Assembly (NCBI GenBank): GCA_903865935.1
Contig: CAIPLT010000080.1
Coordinates: 1-36,716, forward strand
Source: Caldifarciminota bacterium
GTDB lineage: Bacteria > Hydrothermota > Tepidihabitantia > Tepidihabitantales > CAIPLT01
DNA length: 36,716 nucleotides
Direction of reading: 5' to 3'
Shown here: in pieces, positions 16,326 through 26,300 of the stretch
How the letters are laid out: the number at the start of each line of letters is the position of its first letter
How positions within the stretch are numbered: the stretch's first letter is position 1
Notes under the pieces: model-generated
What the model was told of the DNA's origin: nothing
Database searches by the model: none
The model's input: the letters and a program-made list of their open reading frames with translations, nothing else
Translations under genes and position numbers: made by a program

Positions 16326-18947
16326 TTATTTTTTTGATTTTAATGCGGCTTGGGCAGCGGCGATGCGTGCACCAGCTACACGATATGGCGATGATGATAC
16401 ATAATTTAATCCAACATTATGGAAGAACCGAATTGAATTTGGTTCACCTCCATGCTCACCGCAGATACCGATTTTAAGGTTCGGTTTTATCTTACGGCCC
16501 AATCTTACTGCGGTTTTAATTAGTGCACCAACTCCACGAGTGTCTAAGGTCTCAAATGGATTGGTAATTAAAATACCTTTGTTTAAGTAATAGGGTAAAA
16601 ATTTACCAGCATCATCTCGTGAATATCCAAATGTGGTCTGAGTCAGGTCATTAGTTCCGAATGAAAAGAAATCCGCTTCTCTGGCAATCTCATTCGCAAC
16701 GACTGTTGCTCTTGGCACTTCAATCATTGTGCCGACCGTATATTGAATCTTAACCTGATATTTTGCCATAGTCAGATTAGCAACTCGCTCGATAATTTTC
16801 TTCTGGTCGATAAGCTCATTTACAATACCGACGAGAGGAATCATTATTTCTGGAAAAACTTTCTTACCTTGTTTTGTTAATTCGCAGGCAGCTTCAAAGA
16901 TTGCGTGCGCTTGCATTTCGGTTATTTCGGGATATGTAATACCGAGCCGGCAGCCACGAAAACCGAGCATCGGATTATCTTCTTTGAGTTGGTTAATAGT
17001 TTGCCTGACTTTATCAATTGGCAACTTCATCGACGCTGCCAATCGGACAATCTGTTTTTCTTCCTTAGGTAAAAATTCATGTAAAGGCGGGTCAAGGGTT
17101 CTAATCGTCACTGGCAGTCCTTCCATTACAGTAAAAATATCGATAAAATCTTGTTTTTGGAATGGCAGTAATTTTTCCAGGGCTTTTTTGCGTGCCTCTG
17201 AAGTTGGCGATAATATCATCTCGCGCATTGCTTGAATCCGCTTTGCGCCAAAGAACATATGCTCGGTTCGGCATAAACCAATTCCTTCCGCGCCAAAATT
17301 GCGTGCGGTTAATGCATCCTTCGACGTATCAGCATTGGCTCTGATTTTCAGTCGTCTGAATTCGTCGGCCCATTGTAAAATCGTTCTGAATTCTTTACTC
17401 AGTTCTGGTTCTTTGGTCAGAATACTTCCTTGATAGACCGCGCCGGTTGTGCCATCAATAGTTATAATGTCACCTTCCTTAATCGCATAACTACCAAAGA
17501 CCGCTTGACGTCCATTGTCTTCAATCTTAATGCCTTCGCAGCCGACTATACACGGTTTACCCATACCGCGCGCAACAACCGCGGCATGCGAAGTCATTCC
17601 ACCCGTAGCTGTAAGAAATCCAACTGAATGTGCCATCCCACCAACGTCTTCAGCTGATGTTTTTGACCTAACCAAAATAACTTTTTTACCATTGCGTCCC
17701 ATCTTAATTGCTTTAGGTGTGGAAAAAATTGCCTGACCTGAAACCGCACCGGGTGATGCGGCAATGCCTTTGACTAACGGTGCTTCTTTAACTACACCGG
17801 AAATAGTCGGATGTAATAACGCTTCTACATCATTGGGTGCGATTCGCATTACTGCTTCGGTTTTGGTAATCAGTCCTTGTTTGGTCATATCACAAGCGAT
17901 TTTTACTGCAGCATGAGGAGTCCGTTTGCCTCGGCGTGATTGCAAAATCCATAATCGGTTTTTTTCGATGGTAAACTCGACATCCTGCACGTCCCGATAA
18001 TGGTTTTCCAACTTTTTCAGATAGGTAATCAGTTCATTATAATTTTTAGGATGAGTTTCTTTAAGCCATTCAATCGGTTGGGGAGTTCTGACGCCAGCAA
18101 CAATATCTTCGCCCTGGGCGTTGATAAGATATTCACCATAAGGTTCTCGTTCACCGGTTGCCGGATTGCGGGTAAAAACGACTCCGGTTGCTGATGTTTC
18201 ACCCATATTACCAAAGACCATTGCCTGGACATTTACCGCCGTGCCCCATTCTTCAGATATCTTATAGATTCTTCGGTATTCCTGTGCGCGGGGATTATTC
18301 CATGATTCAAAGACCGCGGTGATCGCCTGCCATATCTGATCGAGTGGGTCTTCGGGAAATTGATTAGAAGTCAGTTCGCCGACTTTTTCCTTATATTTTT
18401 CGATGATATTTTCTAATATGATTTCAGGCAAACCCGAATCGATTTTAATCTTATTCTTTTTCTTCTCGGTTTCGAGAATATTATCAAATTCTTCGGATGG
18501 CAAATCCAAGACGACATCAGTAAACATCTCGATAAAACGGCGATAGGAATCTAACGCAAAGCGAGAGTTTTTTGTCAGCTTTGCCAATCCTTTGACGGTC
18601 GAATTATTCAAACCAAGATTCAAGACACTATCAAGCATCCCGGGCATTGATGCTTTTGCTCCGGAACGAATTGATAGCAATAACGGGTTATCCGGATTGC
18701 CAAATTTACGTCCGGTGATATGTTCAATAAACTTCATACCCTGTTTGACTTCGTGCAAAAGTTTTTTTGGGTATTTATTGGTCTTGAGATAACGGACACA
18801 GACTTTGGTTGAGATAGTAAAACCAGGAGGGACCGGGATACCGATATTAGTCATTTCAGCCAGCCCGGCGCCTTTACCGCCTAAAAGTGTCGCAAGACGA
18901 GCTGAACCATCGGCTTTGTGATTACCAAATCGATATACGTATAACAT
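16326..18947 (-). CDS. ppdK: pyruvate, phosphate dikinase
   Basis: Interconverts pyruvate, ATP and phosphate with phosphoenolpyruvate, AMP and pyrophosphate in central carbon metabolism. The full-length 873-aa protein has all three parts. These are an N-terminal ATP-grasp (LLGGKGAGLAEM start; nucleotide-binding LSIRSGAKASMPGMLDSVLNLG), the swivelling phosphohistidine domain with catalytic H454 in GGMTSHAAVVARGMGKPC, and the C-terminal PEP-binding TIM barrel with catalytic C829 in GICGEHGGEP. C-terminal SPYRVAGARIAAAQA is also typical. It follows the DUF2007 gene by 36 nt with no SD close to the ATG (an AGGAG lies about 16 nt away), so it may rely on coupling with that gene. Confidence 0.97.
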   Translation of the reverse strand: MLYVYRFGNHKADGSARLATLLGGKGAGLAEMTNIGIPVPPGFTISTKVCVRYLKTNKYPKKLLHEVKQGMKFIEHITGRKFGNPDNPLLLSIRSGAKASMPGMLDSVLNLGLNNSTVKGLAKLTKNSRFALDSYRRFIEMFTDVVLDLPSEEFDNILETEKKKNKIKIDSGLPEIILENIIEKYKEKVGELTSNQFPEDPLDQIWQAITAVFESWNNPRAQEYRRIYKISEEWGTAVNVQAMVFGNMGETSATGVVFTRNPATGEREPYGEYLINAQGEDIVAGVRTPQPIEWLKETHPKNYNELITYLKKLENHYRDVQDVEFTIEKNRLWILQSRRGKRTPHAAVKIACDMTKQGLITKTEAVMRIAPNDVEALLHPTISGVVKEAPLVKGIAASPGAVSGQAIFSTPKAIKMGRNGKKVILVRSKTSAEDVGGMAHSVGFLTATGGMTSHAAVVARGMGKPCIVGCEGIKIEDNGRQAVFGSYAIKEGDIITIDGTTGAVYQGSILTKEPELSKEFRTILQWADEFRRLKIRANADTSKDALTARNFGAEGIGLCRTEHMFFGAKRIQAMREMILSPTSEARKKALEKLLPFQKQDFIDIFTVMEGLPVTIRTLDPPLHEFLPKEEKQIVRLAASMKLPIDKVRQTINQLKEDNPMLGFRGCRLGITYPEITEMQAHAIFEAACELTKQGKKVFPEIMIPLVGIVNELIDQKKIIERVANLTMAKYQVKIQYTVGTMIEVPRATVVANEIAREADFFSFGTNDLTQTTFGYSRDDAGKFLPYYLNKGILITNPFETLDTRGVGALIKTAVRLGRKIKPNLKIGICGEHGGEPNSIRFFHNVGLNYVSSSPYRVAGARIAAAQAALKSKK

Positions 18948-18983
18948 TTTATGCTATATTAGACTCCTATATTTACTGAAAGT

Positions 18984-19250
18984 TTATGGTTCGTCTGGAC
19001 TGGAATCATTGTCCTCAGAACTTTTCTGTTCTGTAGCTAAAAAATTACTAATAATTTCATACGCTTCATTATAATCATCTTCATCGACTAAAATCTCGCC
19101 CCAGTCCGGTTTCATCATTTTCGCGAGTCCGTCATACCATGGAATCTGAAATGAATGAATCATTGCTTTTATGCCTGATTCTTCTAACAGCGATTTAATT
19201 GTTACTGCCATCAGTTCATTTTCCGGATTGTATACAGGTTTTAATGCCAT
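18984..19250 (-). CDS. DUF2007 family small protein
   Basis: Cytoplasmic protein of 88 aa. The core ALKPVYNPENELMAVTIKSLLEESGIKAMIHSF is the DUF2007 signature (a PII-like beta-alpha-beta arrangement), followed by GEILVDEDDYNEAYEIISNFL and an acidic, disordered C-terminus (SSEDNDSSPDEP). These proteins are annotated as putative signal-transducing proteins, but their function is not known. It is the first gene of a two-gene unit with ppdK. Its promoter is a perfect consensus whose -10 box ends 8 nt before the ATG. There is no SD, so the mRNA is probably leaderless. Confidence 0.9.
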   Translation of the reverse strand: MALKPVYNPENELMAVTIKSLLEESGIKAMIHSFQIPWYDGLAKMMKPDWGEILVDEDDYNEAYEIISNFLATEQKSSEDNDSSPDEP

Positions 19251-19258
19251 AACTTATG

Positions 19259-19287
19259 ATTATATGCTGTCTAATTAATATTGTCAA
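19259..19287 (-). promoter_or_regulatory. perfect consensus sigma70 promoter for DUF2007-ppdK
   Basis: Minus-strand TTGACA (19282-19287), exactly 17-nt spacer, TATAAT (19259-19264). The ATG at 19250 begins 8 nt after the -10 box, so the predicted start is at or within 2 nt of the AUG. It faces a second, plus-strand TTGACA at 19313, giving divergent promoters. Confidence 0.85.
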
Positions 19288-19312
19288 CCAGCGTCAGCAT
19301 CGATTACGAATA

Positions 19313-19340
19313 TTGACAAAGCGATAGTTTTAATCATACT
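19313..19340 (+). promoter_or_regulatory. promoter of the first double-propeller gene
   Basis: TTGACA (19313-19318), 16-nt spacer, CATACT (19335-19340). The predicted start leaves a 20-nt leader with GAGG (19357-19360) ahead of the ATG at 19368. Confidence 0.6.
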
Positions 19341-19367
19341 TTTAAAAGCGCTATGCGAGGATTTTGG

Positions 19368-22300
19368 ATGAAAGCGGTTAAAGTGATATTTATCATTATT
19401 GCATTCTATTTAATATTACCAGCTAAATTATATTCACAGCAAAGTTCAATGGATTGGAAACAGGTGACTCCGGCGGCACAGTGGCCAACTAAATACCGTC
19501 ATCAATCAGTGGTCTTTAATGATAAAATATGGGTATTAGGCGGATATAGCACGGGTGGTTTTATGAACGATGTCTGGTCTTCGTCGGATGGAGAAAACTG
19601 GACCTGTGCTACTGATTCGGCTAGTTGGTCAGGCAGGGCAGATTTTGGTGCGGTTGTGTTCGGCAATAGAATGTGGGTATTAGGCGGATACAGTGCAAGT
19701 GGTCGTAAAAACGATGTCTGGTTTTCTTTTGATGGCGTCAACTGGACTTGTATCAAAGAATCAGCACCGTGGTCAAGAAGAGAAGACCTTGCCGCAGTTG
19801 TATATGATAATAGAATATGGGTTCTGGGCGGGTATCCCAGACTTAATGATGTTTGGTATTCCTATGATGGTCTCAACTGGATTTGTGCAACCCCAGCGGC
19901 GGCATGGTCGACAAGGTATCAACATGTCGCAGTTGATTCGGATAATAAAATGTGGGTACTTGGCGGTCATGATGCAACCAGTAAAAAGAATGATGTTTGG
20001 TACACGACCGACGGTATTAACTGGATTCTGGCAACTAGTTCAGCCGAGTGGTCAAGGAGAGAACAGCATACCGCAGTCGATTTCATGCATAAAATTTGGG
20101 TCATCGCAGGCGATGGCAGCAGGCTTAATGATGTCTGGAATGCGCGATATGGAAATGACTGGGGTCAGGCGACCAATAACGCGGCATGGTCGCGTCGCTA
20201 CGAACATACCTCAGTGACATTTCATGATATGATATGGGTGCTCGGCGGATATGATGGTTCTCGAAAGAATGATGTCTGGTGTTCACGCGGCTACACGATG
20301 ACCATTGTATCACCGAATGGCGGAGAAATCTGGTCAGGCGGGACGACTCAAACTATTCGGTGGCGGACAACTATTACTGATGCAATGCAGTATCGGATAT
20401 TATTATCGCGCAACGGCGGTATGACATATCCGGATACGATAACTAATAATCTTTCATCGGCTGATACTATAATTCAGTGGTCAGTACCGTTTATAAATTC
20501 TAATCAATGTCAATTGGCAGTGCAGGCTTATGAAGGTGACACATTGCGCTTGCAGGACACAAGCGATAGTTCATTTACAATTCAGTCATTGATGATTATA
20601 TCACCGAATGGTAATGAAATATATTATGGCGGAAGCAATGAGACGATTCAATGGCACGCAACTTATCCGAATTTTTGCTATTATCGACTGCTATTGACTA
20701 CGGACGGATTGAATTATTCTGATACAATTGCGGGCGGTCTTACACCTTCGGATACTTTTGTCAACTGGTCGGTGCCATTATCAAACTCAAATTTGTGCCG
20801 GGTTATGATTCAAATGCTTGATTCATCCGGTTCAGTCAGATTTCGTGATGAAAGTGACGATTTTTTCACAATCAACACAATAACTCTTTTATCACCTAAT
20901 GGCAGAGAAGTTTGGTCAGGCGGGAGTAATAAAATTATCCTGTGGCAAAAAACAACCAGTATTGGATTTTCATATTACCAGCTACTGTTTTCCCGAAATG
21001 GTGGTGTGACTTACTCGGACACAATCGCCAATAATATTGCACCGACTGAGTCAATGTTGGTCTGGCAATTACCGGTTGCTAATATCGAAATGGCTCGTGT
21101 GAAAATACAGATGATGAATAGTGCGAATTTTGTATTATCGTACGATGAGAGCGATGATAATTTTATCATTGATGCCGACCCGCCAAGCCAATTTAATCTT
21201 TTATCACCTTACAATTATGGCTGGGCAGGTCGAAATGTGACTTTTATCTGGCAACCGGCAATCGACAATTTTGCATTGTCTTATTACCAGCTGGCAATTG
21301 CATCGGCATTGGATACTCTAAGAGCGAATGCTTATGATACGGTATATGCTTCGGTTGAAGGCAGCGCCTGGGTTCAGGCAACCGATTCCGCACAATGGTC
21401 AGCAAGAACTGAGCATAGTTCAGCAGTATTTGATAATAAGATGTGGGTAATGGGTGGTGAAGACGATAACGATGTGCGAAGTGATGTGTGGTATTCGACA
21501 GACGGGTTAAACTGGATTCAAGCAACTCCGGCTGCAGACTGGTCATCGCGCAGCGGTCACAGTTCGGTTGTTTTTGACAACAAGCTCTGGGTGATTGGCG
21601 GGTACGGTAATGGTATGAAGAACGATGTCTGGTTTTCCAGCGACGGAGTTAACTGGACTTGTGCTACGCCATCGGCTCAATGGTCTCCGCGAGAGAATCA
21701 TACATCGATTGTATATAATAGTCTGATATGGGTAATTGGCGGTATTGATGATGTAGGTGAGAAGAACGATATCTGGTGTTCAGCGGATGGTATTAACTGG
21801 ATCCAGGTAACTTCTTCCGCGCAATGGGAACCTAGAAGCGCGCATACATCGGTTGTGTTTGATAATAAACTTTGGGTACTTGGCGGCAGTTATCAGAATG
21901 ATGTTTGGTTTTCAAGCGATGGAATTAACTGGTCAGAAGTAACCTCATCGGCAAGCTGGGAGGGCAGGACATCGCATACTTCTGTTGTTTTTGATAATAA
22001 GATGTGGGTAATCGGTGGCAGCAGTGGCAATGATGTCTGGTATTCTCAGGATGGTGTGAGATGGACTTGTGCGACTTATTCGGCAAACTGGTCCGAGAGG
22101 GAAGGTCATACATCGGTCGTGTATGATAATAAGATGTGGGTAATCGGTGGTGATTTTCATAATGACATCTGGTACTCATCTTTACCGATGCATCTGAGCG
22201 AAGATATACATAACTGGTGGGTTACCGCATTTGACCGAGCCGGTAATAACCGAATATCCAATGAAATAAATTCAATCCGAGTTGATACGACTTTTCCAAC

Positions 22301-22880
22301 CGTTCCGGAATTAATTTTACCGATAAACGGTGCTGCGGTTGGTGAATCAGCAGTCAATTTTACCTGGCATCAATGCACTGATAGTTTAAGCGGGCTCTGG
22401 TCTTATCGATTTAGAATTTCCGAAGACCCGAATTTTTCAACTTATTCTGATTCGGTTAAAAGCGATACATGGATAATACGTACTTTGAGTGATACGACAT
22501 ATTACTGGCGTGCGCGCTCGATTGACAGTGCTGGCAATGAAGGAAACTGGTCAGAGACAAGAAGTGTTACAGTCGAAATGACTAGTATTGAAGACCGAAA
22601 TCTTATATCGTCTATTTATAAATTATCATTGCATATATTTCCTAACCCAGCAAAGTCAGTATCGATTATCCGTTATTCGATACCAGAAAGAGATAATATA
22701 TTACTTCAACTATTTGATATATCTGGAAGATTGGTAAAAACATTGGTCAATGATAACAAGAATACAGGTATTTATAATCTTAATTTGCACACAAAAGGTT
22801 TATCCGCCGGTGTTTATTTTATTATACTCAAGACAAAACAGAAAGCGCGGATGATTGAGCGGTTTGTGATTGTAAAATAA
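19368..22880 (+). CDS. secreted double kelch-like propeller protein, Por/T9SS tail
   Basis: Very large exported protein, 1170 aa. The start at 19368 is supported by GAGG 7 nt upstream; an ATG at 19353 lacks an SD. Domains in order: signal peptide (1-24, ends LYSQ); six-blade kelch-like propeller (about 28-308; blade motif W-S-x-R-x-x-H-x-SVVFDNKMWVLGG, then NDVWYSSDGxNW); three Kre9/Ig-like repeats (about 311-405, 406-502, 503-602; each begins SPNGxEIW); first half of an FN3-like domain (603-663); second six-blade propeller (664-940); second FN3 half (941-974); full FN3-like domain (975-1072); C-terminal sorting domain (1082-1170; IFPNPAKS, DISGRLVKTL, LSAGVYF). It likely sits on the cell surface via a type IX-like pathway and binds ligands or partners. 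A paralogue follows downstream. Confidence 0.85.
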   Translation: MKAVKVIFIIIAFYLILPAKLYSQQSSMDWKQVTPAAQWPTKYRHQSVVFNDKIWVLGGYSTGGFMNDVWSSSDGENWTCATDSASWSGRADFGAVVFGNRMWVLGGYSASGRKNDVWFSFDGVNWTCIKESAPWSRREDLAAVVYDNRIWVLGGYPRLNDVWYSYDGLNWICATPAAAWSTRYQHVAVDSDNKMWVLGGHDATSKKNDVWYTTDGINWILATSSAEWSRREQHTAVDFMHKIWVIAGDGSRLNDVWNARYGNDWGQATNNAAWSRRYEHTSVTFHDMIWVLGGYDGSRKNDVWCSRGYTMTIVSPNGGEIWSGGTTQTIRWRTTITDAMQYRILLSRNGGMTYPDTITNNLSSADTIIQWSVPFINSNQCQLAVQAYEGDTLRLQDTSDSSFTIQSLMIISPNGNEIYYGGSNETIQWHATYPNFCYYRLLLTTDGLNYSDTIAGGLTPSDTFVNWSVPLSNSNLCRVMIQMLDSSGSVRFRDESDDFFTINTITLLSPNGREVWSGGSNKIILWQKTTSIGFSYYQLLFSRNGGVTYSDTIANNIAPTESMLVWQLPVANIEMARVKIQMMNSANFVLSYDESDDNFIIDADPPSQFNLLSPYNYGWAGRNVTFIWQPAIDNFALSYYQLAIASALDTLRANAYDTVYASVEGSAWVQATDSAQWSARTEHSSAVFDNKMWVMGGEDDNDVRSDVWYSTDGLNWIQATPAADWSSRSGHSSVVFDNKLWVIGGYGNGMKNDVWFSSDGVNWTCATPSAQWSPRENHTSIVYNSLIWVIGGIDDVGEKNDIWCSADGINWIQVTSSAQWEPRSAHTSVVFDNKLWVLGGSYQNDVWFSSDGINWSEVTSSASWEGRTSHTSVVFDNKMWVIGGSSGNDVWYSQDGVRWTCATYSANWSEREGHTSVVYDNKMWVIGGDFHNDIWYSSLPMHLSEDIHNWWVTAFDRAGNNRISNEINSIRVDTTFPTVPELILPINGAAVGESAVNFTWHQCTDSLSGLWSYRFRISEDPNFSTYSDSVKSDTWIIRTLSDTTYYWRARSIDSAGNEGNWSETRSVTVEMTSIEDRNLISSIYKLSLHIFPNPAKSVSIIRYSIPERDNILLQLFDISGRLVKTLVNDNKNTGIYNLNLHTKGLSAGVYFIILKTKQKARMIERFVIVK

Positions 22881-23285
22881 AAGTATTAAGAATCCTTAGA
22901 AATCCCTGATTACATGTATTGAATCATAAATTATCAAATACCAAAGATGAATATCTTAACAAGTGGCATGTAGCCGACCTGCCCCTGGCTAGGAAGGGGG
23001 GGTTTTAGGTCAAGGTTAACCAATTGTCGACTATCTTGCCCTATAAGTGGCATACACGGTCGCCTATGGGTTAGCCTTGTGCCTTTATTTTTAGGTTTAA
23101 TATATATTATTTCAATATGTTTTTTCGGTTGTTTATTTATTATTTTAAATGCTGACAAATTAGTTTTAAGAATAATATGACAGATAGGATTTTTGTCATT
23201 AGATAAAAGACTCGGTCAGTTAAATATCATATTACAAATCAAGTCGATATACTGATTATAATCTATAGATCAGTGAACAAAAAAG
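22881..23285. other. intergenic region between the two double-propeller genes
   Basis: About 460 bp lie between the two paralogues, no coding gene supported. It holds a GC-richer repeat-like stretch (22957-23080, listed separately), then AT-rich DNA and the promoter of the next gene. AAGTGGCA occurs at 22961 and 23045, and its inverse TGCCACTTG at 23286-23294 overlaps that promoter's -35 box. Confidence 0.5.
22957..23080 (-). repeat. degenerate ~12-bp repeat array
   Basis: Read on the minus strand the stretch falls into roughly 12-bp units: GGCTAACCCATA, GGCGACCGTGTA, TGCCACTTATA, GGGCAAGATAGT, CGACAATTGGTT, AACCTTGACCTA. The codon-phased translation gives tetrads such as MPLI, GQDS, RQLV, NLDL. 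The phase slips around a C/G homopolymer near 23000. It is less regular than the other two arrays. Confidence 0.4.
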
Positions 23286-23291
23286 TGCCAC

Positions 23292-23320
23292 TTGACAATT
23301 GACGAATTCAATACCATATT
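23292..23320 (+). promoter_or_regulatory. promoter of the second double-propeller gene
   Basis: TTGACA (23292-23297), 17-nt spacer, CATATT (23315-23320). It is followed by a short leader with GGAGG (23335-23339) and the ATG at 23344. Confidence 0.65.
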
Positions 23321-23343
23321 TCATATATGAACTTGGAGGAATT

Positions 23344-26300
23344 ATGAAAAGAGATAATTTTTTTATTTTATTATTTGTTCTCGGCTCTCTATTTTCTTTT
23401 CCTTTATATGCACAACAGGGTTCAATGGACTGGACACAGGCGACTGATTCCGCTCAATGGACAGGAAGAAACCAACATTCGTCAGTAGTATTTAACAATA
23501 TGTTATGGGTTTTGGGCGGAAATGCTACGGATGTCACTCGTAAGAACGATGTTTGGTATTCAACTGATGGAACAAACTGGATATTAGCGACCGATTCAGC
23601 GGAATGGACACCAAGATATAACCACGCATCCGTTGTTTTCGACAATAAGATTTGGGTATTAGGTGGATACAATCGTACAAATGATGTTTGGTATTCTTCA
23701 AATGGTGTAAACTGGACCCGAGCAACAAATGCGGCTGGCTGGTCAAGAAGAGACGGACACGCAGTAGTGGTCTTTGATAACAAGATGTGGGTTTTGGGAG
23801 GCATGACAGTTTCGACTGGAAGAATGAACGATGTCTGGTATTCAACTGATGGTATCAACTGGACATTAGCGACTGATTCAGCAGGTTGGTCAAAAAGAGA
23901 CGAACACACCGCAGTGGTTTTTGATAATAAGATGTGGGTTATAGGTGGATATGCAACTTCGGGTGGAAGACAGAATGATGTTTGGTATTCAACTGATGGC
24001 GTAAACTGGACTGAAGCTACTGATGCCGCTGGTTGGTCAAGAAGAGATGGACATGCAGTAGTGGTTTTTGATAATAAGATGTGGATATTGGGTGGTTATA
24101 GTACAAGAAAGAATGATGTTTGGTATTCATCCGATGGTGCGAATTGGACTCAAGCAACAAATACAGCAGGTTGGTCAAAACGCCATCTCCATACCGCAAA
24201 TACTTTTGACAATAGGATTTGGGTAATGGGAGGAAATGCAAGCAATGGTAATAGAAAGAACGATGTCTGGTATTCACGTGGCTTTGCAGCAACACTGATT
24301 TCACCGTACGGTGGTGAAACTTTGGTTGGTGGAAGTACGCAGACAATAAAATGGCGGACTAATATAACAGGGTTTACTCATTTTAGTTTACTGTTTTCCA
24401 GTGATACAAGTATGAATTACTCCGACACAATCGCTAACAATATTCTACCAAGCGAGACGACTTATCAATGGACTGTCCCGTATATCAATTCAAAACAATG
24501 CCGGGTGATGGTACAGGTTGTTGATGAAGATTCAGTCCGAATACAGGATGCGAGTGATAAAAATTTTATAATTCGGACAATAAGCATCGTTACTCCAAAT
24601 GGCGATGAATTCTGGCAGGGTGGAAGTAACAAGATGATTCAATGGCGAAAATATGCGGATATAAGTTTTTCCTATTACCGTTTACTTTTATCAAGTGATG
24701 GGGGGGTGAGTTTTCCAGATACAATTGCTAATAATGTCGCCCCGACCGAATCGACTTTTATCTGGACGTTGCCCAGTATTAACTCAAATCTGTGTCGAGT
24801 TAAAGTGCAAATGATAAATGCGTCTGACTCGGTAATATCAAGTGATGAAAGCGATATGGATTTCACTATTGATTCTGACCCGCCAGGTGCGTTTAGTCTT
24901 TTATTACCTCTTAATAATGGCTGGACCGGAAGAAATCCAAGATTTATCTGGCAGCCAGCATTTGATAATTTTGGTACATCGTATTATCAATTAGCAATTG
25001 CAATTCCGAATGAGACGATACAAACAAATTGTTATACAAATTATTATTATGCAAGTGAAGACAGCAATTGGGCACAAGTTACTGATTCTGCTGAATGGAC
25101 AGGAAGATATGGTCACACATCAGTAGTATTTGATAATAAGATGTGGGTATTGGGTGGTCAGGATGAAAATGATTATAGAAATGATGTGTGGTTTTCTATT
25201 AATGGTGCGAACTGGACTCAAGCTAGTGCATCAGCAAGTTGGGCGCCAAGATATAACCATACATCAGTTGTTTTTGATAATAAAATATGGGTACTTGGCG
25301 GATATGATTATAATAACGACAATGAATTAAATGATATTTGGTATTCAATCGACGGCGTTAATTGGATACAAGCGACCGATTCAGCAGAATGGTCGCCGAG
25401 AGAAGGTCATACATCTTTAGTATATGATAATAAAATCTGGGTAATTGGTGGTTTTAACAATAACGGAGATTTTCTAAATGATGTCTGGTATTCTTCTGAT
25501 GGTGTGAACTGGACACAGGCAACTGGTTCAGCAGAATGGCTGCCACGATATCGTCACACCTCATTCGTTTATGATAACAAGGTATGGGTGATTGGCGGTG
25601 AGGACGGTACTTATCAAGACGATGTTTGGTATTCTTCTGATGGTGTGAACTGGATTTGTGCAACTGATTCTGCAACATGGTCTCAGCGACTTAACCATAC
25701 CTCATTCGTTTTTGATAATAAAATGTGGGTAGTTGGTGGAGACGACGGATATGACTTAAAAAATGATGTCTGGTATTCAAGCGATGGCACGAATTGGGTT
25801 TGTGCAACGTCTTCAGCAAGTTGGGAACCAAGGGAAGGTCATACATCAGTTGTTTTTGATAATAAGATGTGGGTAGTTGGTGGGTATGGTGTAAATAATT
25901 TATTAAATGATGTCTGGTATTCTTCGCTGCCATTGCATCTTACTGAAGAGCCTCATAACTGGTGGGTTATAGCATTTGACCGAGCTGGAAATTCGCGTCA
26001 GTCCAATGAAATTTTTTCAGTTCGGGTTGATACTGGTTTACCAATCACTCCTATTCTTATATCGCCAAATGACAGTACAATAATCGGTGATTCATTTGTT
26101 ACATTTGTTTGGTATCATTCTATTGATAGTTTGAGCGGTGTTATAGCTTATCGGTTATGGGTTGCCAATAATCCAGAGTTTTCACCTTCTGTTGATACGA
26201 TTGTTTCCGATACATTAGTCACACTTGTATTGAGTGACACAACTTATTGGTGGCGAGTATGTGCGATTGATTCGGCAAATAATAAAAGTGACTGGACCGA

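Noticed and set aside
22934-23158. Minus-strand ORF of 74 codons between the two giant genes
   Set aside because: It reads through the degenerate array and lacks an SD; counted as repeat, not gene.
19449-26000. Many long ORFs opposite and out of frame in the propeller genes
   Set aside because: They are shadows produced by the repetitive coding sequence, without SD or recognisable domains.
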